The notes: generated by a model not told the origin, from the letters alone. A stretch of DNA of 43,685 nt from Bacteroidales bacterium (GCA_017483985.1 JAFUUB010000009.1:1-43685); one strand, 5' to 3'. Shown: positions 32,630-42,009, counted from the stretch's first letter. Made by a program: numbers and translations.

Positions 32630-34774
32630 ATGAACAAAAAAACGTTAATCGCCTGTATTGTCCTGCTGGTCCTTCTGTTGGCCGGAATTGCGACAGCCGT
32701 TGTTTTCCTCTACTCCGGTTCCGGGAGTAATGCGGAAAAGCCGGCCCCGCGGGCATCGGCGCAGCAGCAGTATCCGTTGCTGGGAGCCGTCCCCTCCGAT
32801 GCGGCTATGCTGATGTGTTTCAGCAATATGGAAGATGGCGTCCGGCTGTTTTCCGATACGACGAAAATCTTTGGAACCCTGGTCGAAGGTGCGGCCAAGC
32901 GTGGTTTCCGACCGTTTATCGACCGGCTGGTTTCCGGTCGTTTCCGTTCCCTGGAACATGCGCCCATGACCGTTTCCCTGCATTACAGCGGGGACCTGGT
33001 TCCGCTGCTGGTCCTTTCTGCCCCGTCCGATACGACGGCGGATGTGGAGAACCTGCTGGCCGCGGCCGATTCCGCCCGCATGAGCAGCCGCTTCCTTTCT
33101 TCCGTGCTGCTCGTCTCTCCGTCCGAAACGCTCGTCAAGACGGCCGTCCGTCATCTGGACGGCGGTCTTTCCATCCTGGACAAGGACGGCTTTCCGGAAG
33201 CCCTGGAATCTCTTGGCGGGGATGACGCCCTCTTTTTCTCGAATGTTTATGCAGGGAAATTGTTCTCTGCCTGGCTGAACCGTCCTTACAGCCAGACATC
33301 GGAGTTCTTCTCCAGCCTGGCGCAGTGGTCGGCTTTTTCCCTGCCTTCCGCCGGCAATCCGGTGAAGATGAAGGCGGCGGCCGTCCATGGCAGCAGCACC
33401 GCTTATTTCTTCCATGTGCCTACGACCGGCGAGACCAAGGCCGCTTCCGTACTTCCCGCTTCCACCTTCTTTGCCGTCGACCTTCCGGTCTCCGACATGG
33501 GAGCGTGGACGGAGGCTTATCGCAAGTATTTGGACGCCAACAAGAAGCTGGGCCGCTATAAATCCGGTAACAACAATTTCCAGAAGTCGCTCGGCCTGAC
33601 GGCGGAGCAGTGGGCGCAGCGCCTCGATATCAAGGAGGTCGCAAAGGCCGTCGTGCTTGACGGCGAGGTCCGCAGGCCGCTGCTCTACATCCGTCCGGGC
33701 AAGGCGGATGCCGACCTGATCCTTCGCGGGACCGGGCTGGCGACGTTCAAGGAATATAAGGATGCCGTCCTTCCGTTTGCGTGGAAGGGCATGCCCTCCC
33801 TGTTGTTCGGCGGTTTGTTCAACCTGCCGGATGACAGCATGTTTACCTGGAAAGACGGCTGGATGGTCATCGGCGATGAAAAGGCGGTCGGAGCCGTCGT
33901 GGCCGGTACGCTGCCTTCGCAGGACCTCCGCTCCTTCCTGTCGGATTACGGTCTGGACGGCCGCCTGCAGGAACGCGGGCTCTCCGTCTATGTATCGATG
34001 ACCTCCGCCGTGGCGGATGAGGTCTTCCGGCCGGAAGTGGCCGCCGCGTGGAAGCATACCCTGGCCGGTACGGCCCTCGAGCCGGCCGTCCTGAACCTTT
34101 CGGATGCGTCCGGTCAGCTGACCGTCGACCGGGCCAAGGCCCGGACCCGCCGGACCGGCAAGGCCGGGGTCGCGGAAGTCGCCGCCGAAGTCCCGGTGGA
34201 CATCGCCGTCCCGCAGGGACCGTTCAAGGTCCGCAACAGCGGCACCGGCAAGGACAATACCTTCTCGCAGGCGCCGAACCTGGCCCTGCAACTGCGGGAC
34301 GAGAACGGGAAGACGCTTTGGAGCCTTCCGTTCAAGTCTACCCTCTGCGGCTATGTGGAAGGGATTGACTATTATGCCAATGGAAAGATCCAGTTCCTCT
34401 TTGCCGCCGGTTCGAAACTGTACCTGGTCGACCGTCTGGGACGGATGGTTTCCGGTTTCCCGGCGGAGTTGGGCAAGGAAGTCCTCCTGGGACCGGGCGT
34501 CTATGATTTCACGGGGGCCCATGGTTATACGGCCATGATCCTGCACAAGGACAACACCATCGGGATGTACGACCTTCACGGGAAAGTCCGCGAAGGCTGG
34601 CTGGGGATTTCCCCCGAAACGCAAATTACCGCCCTTCCGCAGCTCGTTACGGCGGAGGGTAAGAAATATTGGGTCATCCGGACTGCCGGCCAGCCCGTCG
34701 TCTACGGTTTCTATGGTGGGGAACCGGTGGGCAAGGGCGAGTCGCGCAAGGTCCTGAAGACTCTGGATAAGTAG
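32630..34774 (+). CDS. Membrane-anchored protein with DUF3352-like region and C-terminal propeller-like repeats
   Basis: A 714-residue protein. One N-terminal membrane helix (about 5-28) without a cleavage site leaves the bulk in the periplasm. The middle (about 45-470) has the DUF3352-like pattern (VPSDAAMLMCFSN at its start, repeated alpha/beta units). The C-terminal 200 residues contain repeated YxxGKIQFLFAAGSKLYLVDRLGRM and GMYDLHGKVREGW segments, which look like beta-propeller blades. Function unknown. It has its own promoter; the acyl-CoA ligase begins 25 bp after its stop. Confidence 0.6.
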   Translation: MNKKTLIACIVLLVLLLAGIATAVVFLYSGSGSNAEKPAPRASAQQQYPLLGAVPSDAAMLMCFSNMEDGVRLFSDTTKIFGTLVEGAAKRGFRPFIDRLVSGRFRSLEHAPMTVSLHYSGDLVPLLVLSAPSDTTADVENLLAAADSARMSSRFLSSVLLVSPSETLVKTAVRHLDGGLSILDKDGFPEALESLGGDDALFFSNVYAGKLFSAWLNRPYSQTSEFFSSLAQWSAFSLPSAGNPVKMKAAAVHGSSTAYFFHVPTTGETKAASVLPASTFFAVDLPVSDMGAWTEAYRKYLDANKKLGRYKSGNNNFQKSLGLTAEQWAQRLDIKEVAKAVVLDGEVRRPLLYIRPGKADADLILRGTGLATFKEYKDAVLPFAWKGMPSLLFGGLFNLPDDSMFTWKDGWMVIGDEKAVGAVVAGTLPSQDLRSFLSDYGLDGRLQERGLSVYVSMTSAVADEVFRPEVAAAWKHTLAGTALEPAVLNLSDASGQLTVDRAKARTRRTGKAGVAEVAAEVPVDIAVPQGPFKVRNSGTGKDNTFSQAPNLALQLRDENGKTLWSLPFKSTLCGYVEGIDYYANGKIQFLFAAGSKLYLVDRLGRMVSGFPAELGKEVLLGPGVYDFTGAHGYTAMILHKDNTIGMYDLHGKVREGWLGISPETQITALPQLVTAEGKKYWVIRTAGQPVVYGFYGGEPVGKGESRKVLKTLDK

Positions 34775-34799
34775 AATATAAAAACGTGTATTGATAACC

Positions 34800-36452
34800 A
34801 TGCAATTCAAATCGGTCAACAAGATCCTCGAAGAGAGCATCCGGAAGCACTGGGACCGCCCGGCGCTGTCCAACTACCAGGGCGCGACCCTGAAATACAG
34901 CGACGTAGCCCGGCGGATGGCCAAGCTGCAGATCGCGTTCGAACAATGCGGACTCCAGCGGGGCGACAAGGTCGCCATCTGCTCCCGCAACCAGGCCAAC
35001 TGGGGCGTCAGCTTCCTGGCTGCCATGACCTACGGTGCCGTTCCGGTACCGATCCTCCATGAGTTCAAGCCGGGCAACATCCATTACCTGGTCAACCATT
35101 CCGAAGCCAAGGTGCTCTTCGTGGACGAGGTCATCTGGGAAGGTCTTTCCGCAGACGAGATGCCGGACCTCCATGTGGTCGTCCAGATCAATACCTTCAA
35201 GTTCCTCTATGCCCGCAACAAGGAGTTGTGGGATGTCCGCGAGCATCTCAATGAGAGCTTCGGCCATAAGTATCCGAACCATTTCGGACCGGAAGATCTG
35301 GATTACTACGAGGATTCCGCAGATGAACTGGCCATGATCAACTACACCTCCGGAACCTCCGGCTTCTCCAAAGGCGTCATGATCCCGTATCGTGCCCTGT
35401 ATTCCAATTTCGAACTGGCCTGGTACGCCGAACCGCAGATGGACTGCGAGGCGGAAATCGTCTCCATGCTGCCTTCCGCGCACATGTACGGCATGATGTT
35501 CGAGTTCCTGTTTGAGATGACCCTCGGCGCGCATGTCCATTTCCTGACCCGCGTCCCGAGCCCGAAGATCATCATGAAGGCCTTCTCCGAGATCCACCCG
35601 AGCATCATCATCGCCGTTCCGCTGATCATCGAGAAGATCTACAAGAGCAAGCTCAAGCCCATCATTGACAAGAACAAGCTCTTCTTCAAGATTCCGGGTC
35701 TGGACAAGGTGATCATGAAGAAGTTCCGCGAGGAGCTCGTCAATACCTTCGGCGGCAAGTTCGAGGAAGTCATCCTCGGCGGTGCTGCCTTCAACCCGGA
35801 AGTCGAGGCGTTCTTCAAGAAGATCGGCTTCCCGTATACGGTCGGCTACGGCATGACCGAGTGTGCCCCGATCATCGGTTACGCCCACTGGAATACGGTG
35901 AAACTGGGTTCCTGCGGAAAAGCGGCCCCGAACATTGAAATCCGCATCGACTCTACCGATCCCGAGCGGATTCCCGGTGAGGTCCAGGTACGTGGCGCCA
36001 ATGTCTTCCTGGGCTATTACAAGAACGAGGAAGCTACCCGCCAGTCCTTTACCGATGACGGCTGGTTCCGTACCGGCGACATGGGCGTCATGGACAGCGA
36101 GGGCTATCTCTTCCTGCGCGGCCGTTCCAAGTGCATGATCCTCGGTCCTTCCGGCCAGAACATCTATCCGGAAGAACTGGAAGCGGTCATCAACAATGTC
36201 AATTACGTGGTGGATTCGCTGGTCATCGAGGATGGCGGTGGCCTGACGGCCCTCGTCTATCCGGATTACCACCAGGGTGAACTGGACGGAATGAACCGCA
36301 CCGCCCTGGAGGCCCGGATTACCGGCACCCTCCCGGAGATCAACAAGGAGATCCCGAACTACGCGCAGATCAAGAAGATCGAGTTCCTCCCCGAAGACTT
36401 CGAGCGCACCCCGAAACGCAGCATCAAACGTTACCTTTACCAGCGCAACTAA
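34800..36452 (+). CDS. Long-chain fatty acid-CoA ligase (AMP-binding)
   Basis: Activates fatty acids as acyl-CoA through an acyl-adenylate. 550 residues of the ANL superfamily. The P-loop-like motif is YTSGTSGFSKG (182-192); GYGMTE is the adenine-side motif; TDDGWFRTGD and GRSKCMILGPSGQNIYP mark the hinge; the catalytic lysine is in the C-terminal RTPKRSIKRY. The ATG at 34800 was chosen over a TTG three codons earlier. dCMP deaminase starts 1 bp after its stop. Confidence 0.92.
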   Translation: MQFKSVNKILEESIRKHWDRPALSNYQGATLKYSDVARRMAKLQIAFEQCGLQRGDKVAICSRNQANWGVSFLAAMTYGAVPVPILHEFKPGNIHYLVNHSEAKVLFVDEVIWEGLSADEMPDLHVVVQINTFKFLYARNKELWDVREHLNESFGHKYPNHFGPEDLDYYEDSADELAMINYTSGTSGFSKGVMIPYRALYSNFELAWYAEPQMDCEAEIVSMLPSAHMYGMMFEFLFEMTLGAHVHFLTRVPSPKIIMKAFSEIHPSIIIAVPLIIEKIYKSKLKPIIDKNKLFFKIPGLDKVIMKKFREELVNTFGGKFEEVILGGAAFNPEVEAFFKKIGFPYTVGYGMTECAPIIGYAHWNTVKLGSCGKAAPNIEIRIDSTDPERIPGEVQVRGANVFLGYYKNEEATRQSFTDDGWFRTGDMGVMDSEGYLFLRGRSKCMILGPSGQNIYPEELEAVINNVNYVVDSLVIEDGGGLTALVYPDYHQGELDGMNRTALEARITGTLPEINKEIPNYAQIKKIEFLPEDFERTPKRSIKRYLYQRN

Positions 36453-36453
36453 C

Positions 36454-36858
36454 ATGCAGAAATTCGACCAGAGCTACCTCGATATGGCAACGGTCTGGGC
36501 CCGCAATTCCTATTGCAAGCGGCGCCAGGTCGGTGCCTTGCTCGTCAAGGACCGGATGATCATCTCCGACGGCTACAACGGCACGCCGTCCGGTTTCGAG
36601 AACATCTGCGAAGATGAGAGCGGAGCCACCAAACCCTATGTGCTCCATGCCGAAGCCAACGCCATCTCCAAGGTGGCGAAATCCGGCAACAGCAGCGACG
36701 GGGCCACCCTGTACGTGACCGCATCGCCCTGTCTGGAGTGTGCCAAGCTGATCATCCAGTCCGGCATCCGCCGGGTGGTTTACCGGGATGAGTATCGGCT
36801 GACGGACGGGATCGACCTGCTCCGCCGGGCCGGCATCGAGGTGGAAAAAGTCGATTAA
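36454..36858 (+). CDS. dCMP deaminase (ComEB/DCTD family)
   Basis: Deaminates dCMP to dUMP, feeding dTMP synthesis. 134 residues with the zinc site H65-A-E67 (HAEAN) and SPCLEC (C93, C96). Length and motifs fit bacterial deoxycytidylate deaminase. It lies 1 bp after the acyl-CoA ligase and 3 bp before the S41 protease, so all three are co-transcribed. Confidence 0.92.
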   Translation: MQKFDQSYLDMATVWARNSYCKRRQVGALLVKDRMIISDGYNGTPSGFENICEDESGATKPYVLHAEANAISKVAKSGNSSDGATLYVTASPCLECAKLIIQSGIRRVVYRDEYRLTDGIDLLRRAGIEVEKVD

Positions 36859-36861
36859 ATC

Positions 36862-38463
36862 ATGGAACGGTCGGATCGGAGCGGCGTTGTAGCCGCCTTG
36901 CTCGGTGTGGTGATCGGCCTCCTGCTGGCGTTGTTCCTCTTCCGGAGCTGCCAGGCGGGCCGTGCACGGGTGAATTATGCCAACTGGCAGAAACTCAACC
37001 TGATACTGAGCGAGGTTGAGAAAAACTATGTCGATACGATCGATGTCAAGGGCATGACCGATGCCGCCGTCGTGGCGGCCTTGGCCAAACTGGATCCGCA
37101 GTCCATCTACCTTCCCCCCGTGGAGCTGGAAGAATCGGAGACCGAACTGGCCGGCAACTTCGACGGGATCGGCATCCAGTTCAATGTTCCGAACGATACG
37201 GCCATCGTGCTGGAGGTAATCCCCGGCGGCCCTTCCGAAAAGGTCGGACTGCAGCCGGGAGACCGGCTGGTCAAGGTGGACGGGACGGTCATCGCGGGCG
37301 TCCAGTTCCCGCAGGACAGCATGGTCCGTCGCCTGAAGGGCCCGGCCGGTACGAAAGTCAACGTGACCGTACGCCGTGGCAGCGAGGAAACCTCCTTTGA
37401 AATCACCCGCGGAAAGATTCCGGTCCACAGTGTCGACGCCGCTTTCATGGTCAACGATACAACCGGTTACATCCGCCTGACCAAATTCTCCCGGACGACC
37501 TTCCAGGAGGTCAGCCTGGCGGCCCTGGACCTGATGGGGAAGGGGATGAAACGGCTGGTCTTCGACTTGCGGGACAATTCCGGCGGCTATTTCGACCAGG
37601 CGCTCCTGCTCTCCAATCTCTTCCTGGACAAAGGAGATGAAATCGTCTACCTGGAAGGCCTGCACCACAAACGTGAGAATTACACGGCGGACGGGAAGGG
37701 CCCGCTCCGTGACGTGCAGCTCTCCGTCCTGATCAATGAATCCAGTGCCTCTTCCAGCGAAATCTTCGCCGGTGCGATCCAGGACAACGACCGTGGCGTC
37801 ATCGTCGGCCGCCGTTCCTTCGGCAAGGGTCTTGTCCAGGAGCCGCGTTACTTTACGGACGGCTCTGCGATCCGGATCACCGTCGCCCGCTTCTACACGC
37901 CGTCCGGCCGCTGCATCCAGAAGCCTTACGGCGATTCCGAAGAGGATTACCGCTACGATATCCTCCGTCGTTATTCCGATGGTGAGATGTTTGAGAAAGA
38001 TTCGGTCAAGATTGATACTTCGGCCGTCTTCAGCACCGCCGGCGGCCGGAAAGTCTATGGCGGTGGCGGTATCATCCCGGATGTCTTCGTCCCGATGGAT
38101 ACGACCCGCGCCACGGATTTCTTCATTGCGTGCAACCGCAAGGCGACGCAGATGCGTTTCGCTTCCGCCGTCTTTGACCAGTTCAAGTCGGAACTCCTGG
38201 AGATTGACGACTATGACCGGCTGGCCACCTATCTGGACCAGTTGAACCTGCCTCAGCGTTTCCTGCAGTTCGCAGCCGTCAAGGATGGGATCAAGGCCAA
38301 GCCGGGCGAGTGGGCGGAAACGGCTCCTTACCTCGAGCCTCAGCTCCGTGCCCTGGTCGGCCGCTACAGCAAGTTGGGTGACAACGCTTTCTACAAGCTC
38401 TACCTCCCGGTCGACGAGACCGTCCGCATCGCCCTCGACGCGCCCTCTAAGGTTAATCTGTAA
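36862..38463 (+). CDS. S41 family C-terminal processing protease
   Basis: A periplasmic serine protease of the CtpA/Prc family, 533 residues. N-terminal membrane anchor (about 9-28), PDZ domain (about 85-180, with GIGIQF and GLQPGDRLVKV), then the protease domain. By alignment the catalytic dyad is S297 (ESSASSSEI) and K322 (FGKGLVQ), 25 residues apart as in E. coli Prc. It cleaves proteins near their C-termini. Last gene of the ligase-deaminase-protease unit; immediately followed by the large palindrome. Confidence 0.92.
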   Translation: MERSDRSGVVAALLGVVIGLLLALFLFRSCQAGRARVNYANWQKLNLILSEVEKNYVDTIDVKGMTDAAVVAALAKLDPQSIYLPPVELEESETELAGNFDGIGIQFNVPNDTAIVLEVIPGGPSEKVGLQPGDRLVKVDGTVIAGVQFPQDSMVRRLKGPAGTKVNVTVRRGSEETSFEITRGKIPVHSVDAAFMVNDTTGYIRLTKFSRTTFQEVSLAALDLMGKGMKRLVFDLRDNSGGYFDQALLLSNLFLDKGDEIVYLEGLHHKRENYTADGKGPLRDVQLSVLINESSASSSEIFAGAIQDNDRGVIVGRRSFGKGLVQEPRYFTDGSAIRITVARFYTPSGRCIQKPYGDSEEDYRYDILRRYSDGEMFEKDSVKIDTSAVFSTAGGRKVYGGGGIIPDVFVPMDTTRATDFFIACNRKATQMRFASAVFDQFKSELLEIDDYDRLATYLDQLNLPQRFLQFAAVKDGIKAKPGEWAETAPYLEPQLRALVGRYSKLGDNAFYKLYLPVDETVRIALDAPSKVNL

Positions 38464-38466
38464 TTT

Positions 38467-38602
38467 TTTTCTGCAAGTCCCCTGGCTCCGGACGGCGTAG
38501 CCGCCCGTGGCTTCGTGAACGGGAGGGGCCCACGAGCAAAGCGAGTGGGAGGGATAGCCCCGAAGGGGCGTACCGGTCCGGAGCCAGGGGACTTGCAGAA
38601 AA
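38467..38602. repeat. 136-bp palindromic element with 27-bp perfect arms and internal hairpins
   Basis: Positions 38467-38493 are the exact reverse complement of 38576-38602. The 82-nt interior can form three hairpins: CCCGT/ACGGG (38504-38508 with 38519-38523), CCCAC/GTGGG (38529-38533 with 38545-38549) and GCCCC-GAA-GGGGC (38557-38569). It lies between convergent genes. No T-tract follows the stem on either strand, so it is not a standard terminator. It could be a non-autonomous mobile element, an attachment/recombination site or a structured RNA. Confidence 0.85.
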
Positions 38603-38616
38603 GGAGAAATGTCAGT

Positions 38617-39345
38617 TTATCGCTGGGCGATGAACTGATAGACAATGTTGCCGGCCTGACGGGCAGGGGCTTTGGGGTCTGCGGAGAACTTGGACATGCG
38701 GGCCGCCCGCACCGCGAATTCGCGCAGGCATCGGTCTTCCGTCGAAGCCTCTTCCTGGATCTTGGCCGCCATGACATTCCCGGCATTGTCCACGCTGATC
38801 AGCACGGTAACCATCCCGCCGCCGTAGCAGCGATACGCCGGAATCGGCAGTTTGCTGGCCTTACGGCCCTCCAGATAGTATGAGACGACCGAGGGACCGC
38901 TATACTCGCGAACTTCCTTCCTGACCGGCTCTGACGGCTTGCTGACCGCCACATAATCCTGGTCCGGCTCTTCCGGGACGATTCCGTCCTTGAGCTCCTG
39001 GGCCAGGCGCTGAGCATCCTCATACAACTGGGCGGCATCGGTGCCGCGGTCATCCTTAAGCTGTCCCCGGTCCGTCACAATGTTCCGGAAAGTCGTTCCG
39101 GACTGGCCGGCGAGCAATTCCATGACCCGGCGGTTGATCTCGCCCTCGAAATTCTCTTCCTCCTGCTGCTGGCGCTCGATCTCGGCCAGCCGCTCTTCCT
39201 CTTCCTGTCGCGTGAAGTCCAGCACGAACGAGTTCTCCCGCTGCAGGAGCGTCCCGATCTGTGCGAGCAGCAAAACAATAATCACCGTGAGATGGACGAT
39301 CACGGTGATATACAGTCCTGCCTTATCTTCGCTCGACAGTTTCAT
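38617..39345 (-). CDS. TonB family energy transducer
   Basis: A 242-residue protein coupling the inner-membrane proton-motive force to outer-membrane transport. One N-terminal membrane helix (about 11-31) is followed by a charged Glu/Arg-rich stretch (EEEERLAEIERQQQEEEN), a proline-poor linker and the TonB C-terminal domain (about 150-240, with PIPAYRCYGGGMVTVLISVDNAGNV). The usual Pro-rich linker is replaced by acidic helix. Third in asnS-udk-tonB; the ExbB/ExbD genes lie about 2 kb away on the same strand. Confidence 0.82.
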   Translation of the reverse strand: MKLSSEDKAGLYITVIVHLTVIIVLLLAQIGTLLQRENSFVLDFTRQEEEERLAEIERQQQEEENFEGEINRRVMELLAGQSGTTFRNIVTDRGQLKDDRGTDAAQLYEDAQRLAQELKDGIVPEEPDQDYVAVSKPSEPVRKEVREYSGPSVVSYYLEGRKASKLPIPAYRCYGGGMVTVLISVDNAGNVMAAKIQEEASTEDRCLREFAVRAARMSKFSADPKAPARQAGNIVYQFIAQR

Positions 39346-39351
39346 GGATTG

Positions 39352-39969
39352 TTATTTTCTGGGTCCCAGGTAGCGCTCGATGGTCGCAGACATGACTTCG
39401 ATCGCCACCTTGTTGTGCCCGCCCTGCGGGACGATGATATCGGCATACCGCTTGCTCGGCTCAATGAACTGCAGGTGCATCGGCTTGACGGTTTCCGTGT
39501 AATGCTCGATCGCCGTCTCGATGGTACGGCCGCGCTCGGCGATATCCCGTACGATGATGCGCATAAGGCGGTCGTCATCATCGGCGTCGACGAAGACCTT
39601 CATGTTCATCTGGTCGCGCAGCTCCTTGCAGGTGAAGATCAGAATGCCCTCGACGATGATCACGTCTGCCGGCTCGACCGTCACGGTCTCCGTCTTGGAA
39701 CGGGAGCAGGTCAGGTAGGAATAGACCGGCTGCTGGACCGTCTTGCCTTGCTTGAGCTCACGGATCTGCTGGCAGAGCAGCTTCCAGTCAATGGCATCCG
39801 GGTGGTCGAAATTGATCTTCAGGCGCTCTTCCATCGGCAGATGGCTGCTGTCCTTATAGTAGGAATCCTGCGGAATGACGACAACCCTGCCGTCCAACTG
39901 TTTGGTGATGGCCTTGACGACCGTGGTTTTTCCGGAGCCGGATCCGCCGGCGATGCCGATGACTAACAT
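39352..39969 (-). CDS. udk: Uridine kinase
   Basis: Phosphorylates uridine and cytidine in pyrimidine salvage. 205 residues. The Walker A motif is GIAGGSGSGKTT (5-16); PQDSYYKD, NFDHPDA and IVEGILIF are family landmarks, and RxxRDIAERGR is the lid. Length is normal. It starts 12 bp after the asnS stop and ends 6 bp before the TonB gene. Confidence 0.95.
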   Translation of the reverse strand: MLVIGIAGGSGSGKTTVVKAITKQLDGRVVVIPQDSYYKDSSHLPMEERLKINFDHPDAIDWKLLCQQIRELKQGKTVQQPVYSYLTCSRSKTETVTVEPADVIIVEGILIFTCKELRDQMNMKVFVDADDDDRLMRIIVRDIAERGRTIETAIEHYTETVKPMHLQFIEPSKRYADIIVPQGGHNKVAIEVMSATIERYLGPRK

Positions 39970-39981
39970 GATATGAGGAAA

Positions 39982-41385
39982 TTAAAATTCTGCGTTCTTC
40001 GGGGTGCGCGGGAAGGGGATGACATCCCGGATGTTGGCCATGCCGGTCACGAAGAGCAGCAGGCGCTCGAAGCCCAGACCGAAACCGCTGTGCGGCACGG
40101 TACCATAGCGACGGGTGTCGATGTACCATTCCAGGTTCTTGCGGCTCATGCCCAGTTCCTCGATGCGTTTCTCGAGTTTTTCCAGGGAGGCCTCACGCTC
40201 GCTGCCGCCGATGATCTCGCCGATCTTCGGGAACAGGACATCCATGCCGCGGACCGTTCTGCCGTCCTCGTTCTGCTTCATGTAGAAAGCCTTGATGTCT
40301 TTCGGGAAATCGATGAGGATGACCGGCTTGCCGAAATGCTTCTCGACCAGGTAGCGCTCGTGTTCGCTCTGGAAGTCCGTACCCCAGTGGACGGGATACT
40401 CGAACTGCTGGCCTTCGGCGATGGCCTTTTCGAGGATTTCGACGGCCTGGGTGTAGGTGACACGCTCGAAAGCGATGCCCAGTACGCTCTGCAGACGGGC
40501 GATCAGGCCGTCATCGTATTTGTCGTTGAGGAACTTCAGGTCATCCATGCAGTGATCCAGGGCATACTGGACCAGGTACTTCACGAATTCCTCGGCCAGG
40601 ACCATGTTGTCGTTGATGTCATAGAAGGCCATTTCCGGCTCGATCATCCAGAACTCCGCCAGGTGGCGCGGGGTGTTGGAATTCTCCGCCCGGAAGGTCG
40701 GTCCGAAGGTATAGATTTCGCCGACGGCCGTCGCACCCAGTTCGCCTTCGAGCTGGCCGCTCACGGTCAGGCTGGTCTTCTTGCCGAAGAAATCCCGGGA
40801 GAAGTCCACGTTGCCCTTCTTGTCGAGCGGGATGTTCTTGAGGTCCATCGTGGTGACCTGGAACATATCACCCGCACCTTCCGCGTCGGATTCGGTGATC
40901 AGCGGTGTATGGAGATAAACGAAGCCCTTGTCATTGAAGAATTTGTGGATGGCGAAGGCCATGGCGTGGCGGATGCGGAGCACGGCGCCGAAGGTGTTGG
41001 TGCGCAGGCGCATGTGGGCGACGGTACGCAGGTACTCCAGGGAAGTGTCTTTCTTCTGGAGCGGGAAGCGCATCGGGTCGCATTCGCCGTAGACCTCGAT
41101 GGCCTTGGCCTGGATCTCGACGGCCTGTCCGCTGCCGACCGAGGCGACCAGTGTACCGGTCACGCCGATGCTGGCTCCGGTGGTGATCTTCTTGATCAGT
41201 TCTTCGTCGAAGAGGGAAGTATCTGCGACGACCTGGATATTGTTTACGGTCGAACCGTCGTTAAGGGCGATGAATTTGACCTGTTTGTTGCCTCTTTTCG
41301 TTCTCACCCAACCTTTGGCGAGTACTTCCTGACCCGGCTCTCCGGCGAGCAGGTCCTTGACCTTCGTTCTGACGAGTTTGTCCAT
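39982..41385 (-). CDS. asnS: Asparaginyl-tRNA synthetase
   Basis: Charges tRNA-Asn; class IIb synthetase of 467 residues. The N-terminal OB-fold anticodon-binding domain (about 15-105, [21 protein letters not shown]) precedes the catalytic domain with motif 2 [22 protein letters not shown] and motif 3 [15 protein letters not shown]. It ends TPKNAEF. The ATG at 41385 gives [13 protein letters not shown]; the in-frame ATG 14 codons earlier is less likely. First of asnS-udk-tonB. Confidence 0.96.
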   Translation of the reverse strand: MDKLVRTKVKDLLAGEPGQEVLAKGWVRTKRGNKQVKFIALNDGSTVNNIQVVADTSLFDEELIKKITTGASIGVTGTLVASVGSGQAVEIQAKAIEVYGECDPMRFPLQKKDTSLEYLRTVAHMRLRTNTFGAVLRIRHAMAFAIHKFFNDKGFVYLHTPLITESDAEGAGDMFQVTTMDLKNIPLDKKGNVDFSRDFFGKKTSLTVSGQLEGELGATAVGEIYTFGPTFRAENSNTPRHLAEFWMIEPEMAFYDINDNMVLAEEFVKYLVQYALDHCMDDLKFLNDKYDDGLIARLQSVLGIAFERVTYTQAVEILEKAIAEGQQFEYPVHWGTDFQSEHERYLVEKHFGKPVILIDFPKDIKAFYMKQNEDGRTVRGMDVLFPKIGEIIGGSEREASLEKLEKRIEELGMSRKNLEWYIDTRRYGTVPHSGFGLGFERLLLFVTGMANIRDVIPFPRTPKNAEF

Positions 41386-41424
41386 GTTCGTATCGGTTCT
41401 TATGGAGATAGATTCTGTATCGTG

Positions 41425-41432
41425 CAAATATA
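41425..41432 (-). promoter_or_regulatory. -7 box of asnS
   Basis: TATATTTG on the minus strand, exact TAnnTTTG, 39 bp before the asnS ATG. No clear -33. Confidence 0.55.
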
Positions 41433-41474
41433 GTCATTTTCCTGCGAAATCTCCCATGCAGCCCGCTGGATTGC

Positions 41475-41508
41475 ACAAAAAAAGCAGTCCCCGGAGGAAC
41501 TGCTTTTC
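41475..41508 (-). terminator. Terminator of the exb gene cluster
   Basis: On the minus strand AAAGCAGT pairs with ACTGCTTT (41499-41506 with 41481-41488) around a GC-rich loop, followed by a T-tract (41477-41483). It lies 18 bp beyond the exbD stop. Confidence 0.85.
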
Positions 41509-41525
41509 TCTTATTGCGAGGCAGC

Positions 41526-41993
41526 TTATTGTTCTGCCCTTCTGGCCTGGTACATGATCTTGAGTGCGGAGCAACGACGGAGCTCCTGCTTCACATCCGT
41601 GATGATACCCATACGGACATCGGAGTCACCCTTGATAACAGTCGTCATGAAAGCACGGTCACCTTCGCTCATCGCATCACGCTCGGCGGCGATGAAGTCG
41701 CGGATGTCGTCGACCGTCTTGAAAGAATCGTTCAGCTGGATACGGGCATCGGTACCGTACTGGGCCTGCAGCATGCGGGTAGGCGGACCGATGTTAATGT
41801 AGGAAGCGAGGTCTTTCCTTTCAAGTTTCACAACTTCTGAAGCTTCAGGAAGCTTGACCATAACCTTGTTCTCAGTGTCGCGCATCTGGGTCGTAACCAT
41901 GAAGAAGAACAGAAGCATGAACACGATATCGGAGAGGGAACCGGAGCTGATGCCCGGAGTCTCTTTCTTAGCGCTTTTTCCGAATTTTGACAT
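41526..41993 (-). CDS. exbD: ExbD/TolR family protein, copy 1
   Basis: A 155-residue component of the proton channel that energises TonB. One membrane helix (about 20-40) holds the proton-bearing D22 in SLSDIVFMLLFFFMVTT; the periplasmic domain follows. Its Shine-Dalgarno is a perfect AGGAGG (minus strand, 42002-42007), 8 nt from the ATG. Last gene of the ExbB-membrane protein-ExbD-ExbD cluster. Confidence 0.9.
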   Translation of the reverse strand: MSKFGKSAKKETPGISSGSLSDIVFMLLFFFMVTTQMRDTENKVMVKLPEASEVVKLERKDLASYINIGPPTRMLQAQYGTDARIQLNDSFKTVDDIRDFIAAERDAMSEGDRAFMTTVIKGDSDVRMGIITDVKQELRRCSALKIMYQARRAEQ

Positions 41994-42001
41994 AATTCTA
42001 T

Positions 42002-42007
42002 CCTCCT
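42002..42007 (-). promoter_or_regulatory. Strong Shine-Dalgarno of exbD copy 1
   Basis: AGGAGG on the minus strand, 8 nt before the ATG at 41993, the third perfect example in this window. Confidence 0.65.
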
Positions 42008-42009
42008 AT

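Noticed and set aside
38467..38602. Ordinary bidirectional terminator for the convergent genes
   Set aside because: The stem is much longer than needed, has an 82-nt branched interior, and neither strand has a T-tract after it; it may still slow transcription.
39973..41433. 486-codon plus-strand frame opposite asnS
   Set aside because: Antisense of asnS, which has class II synthetase motifs.
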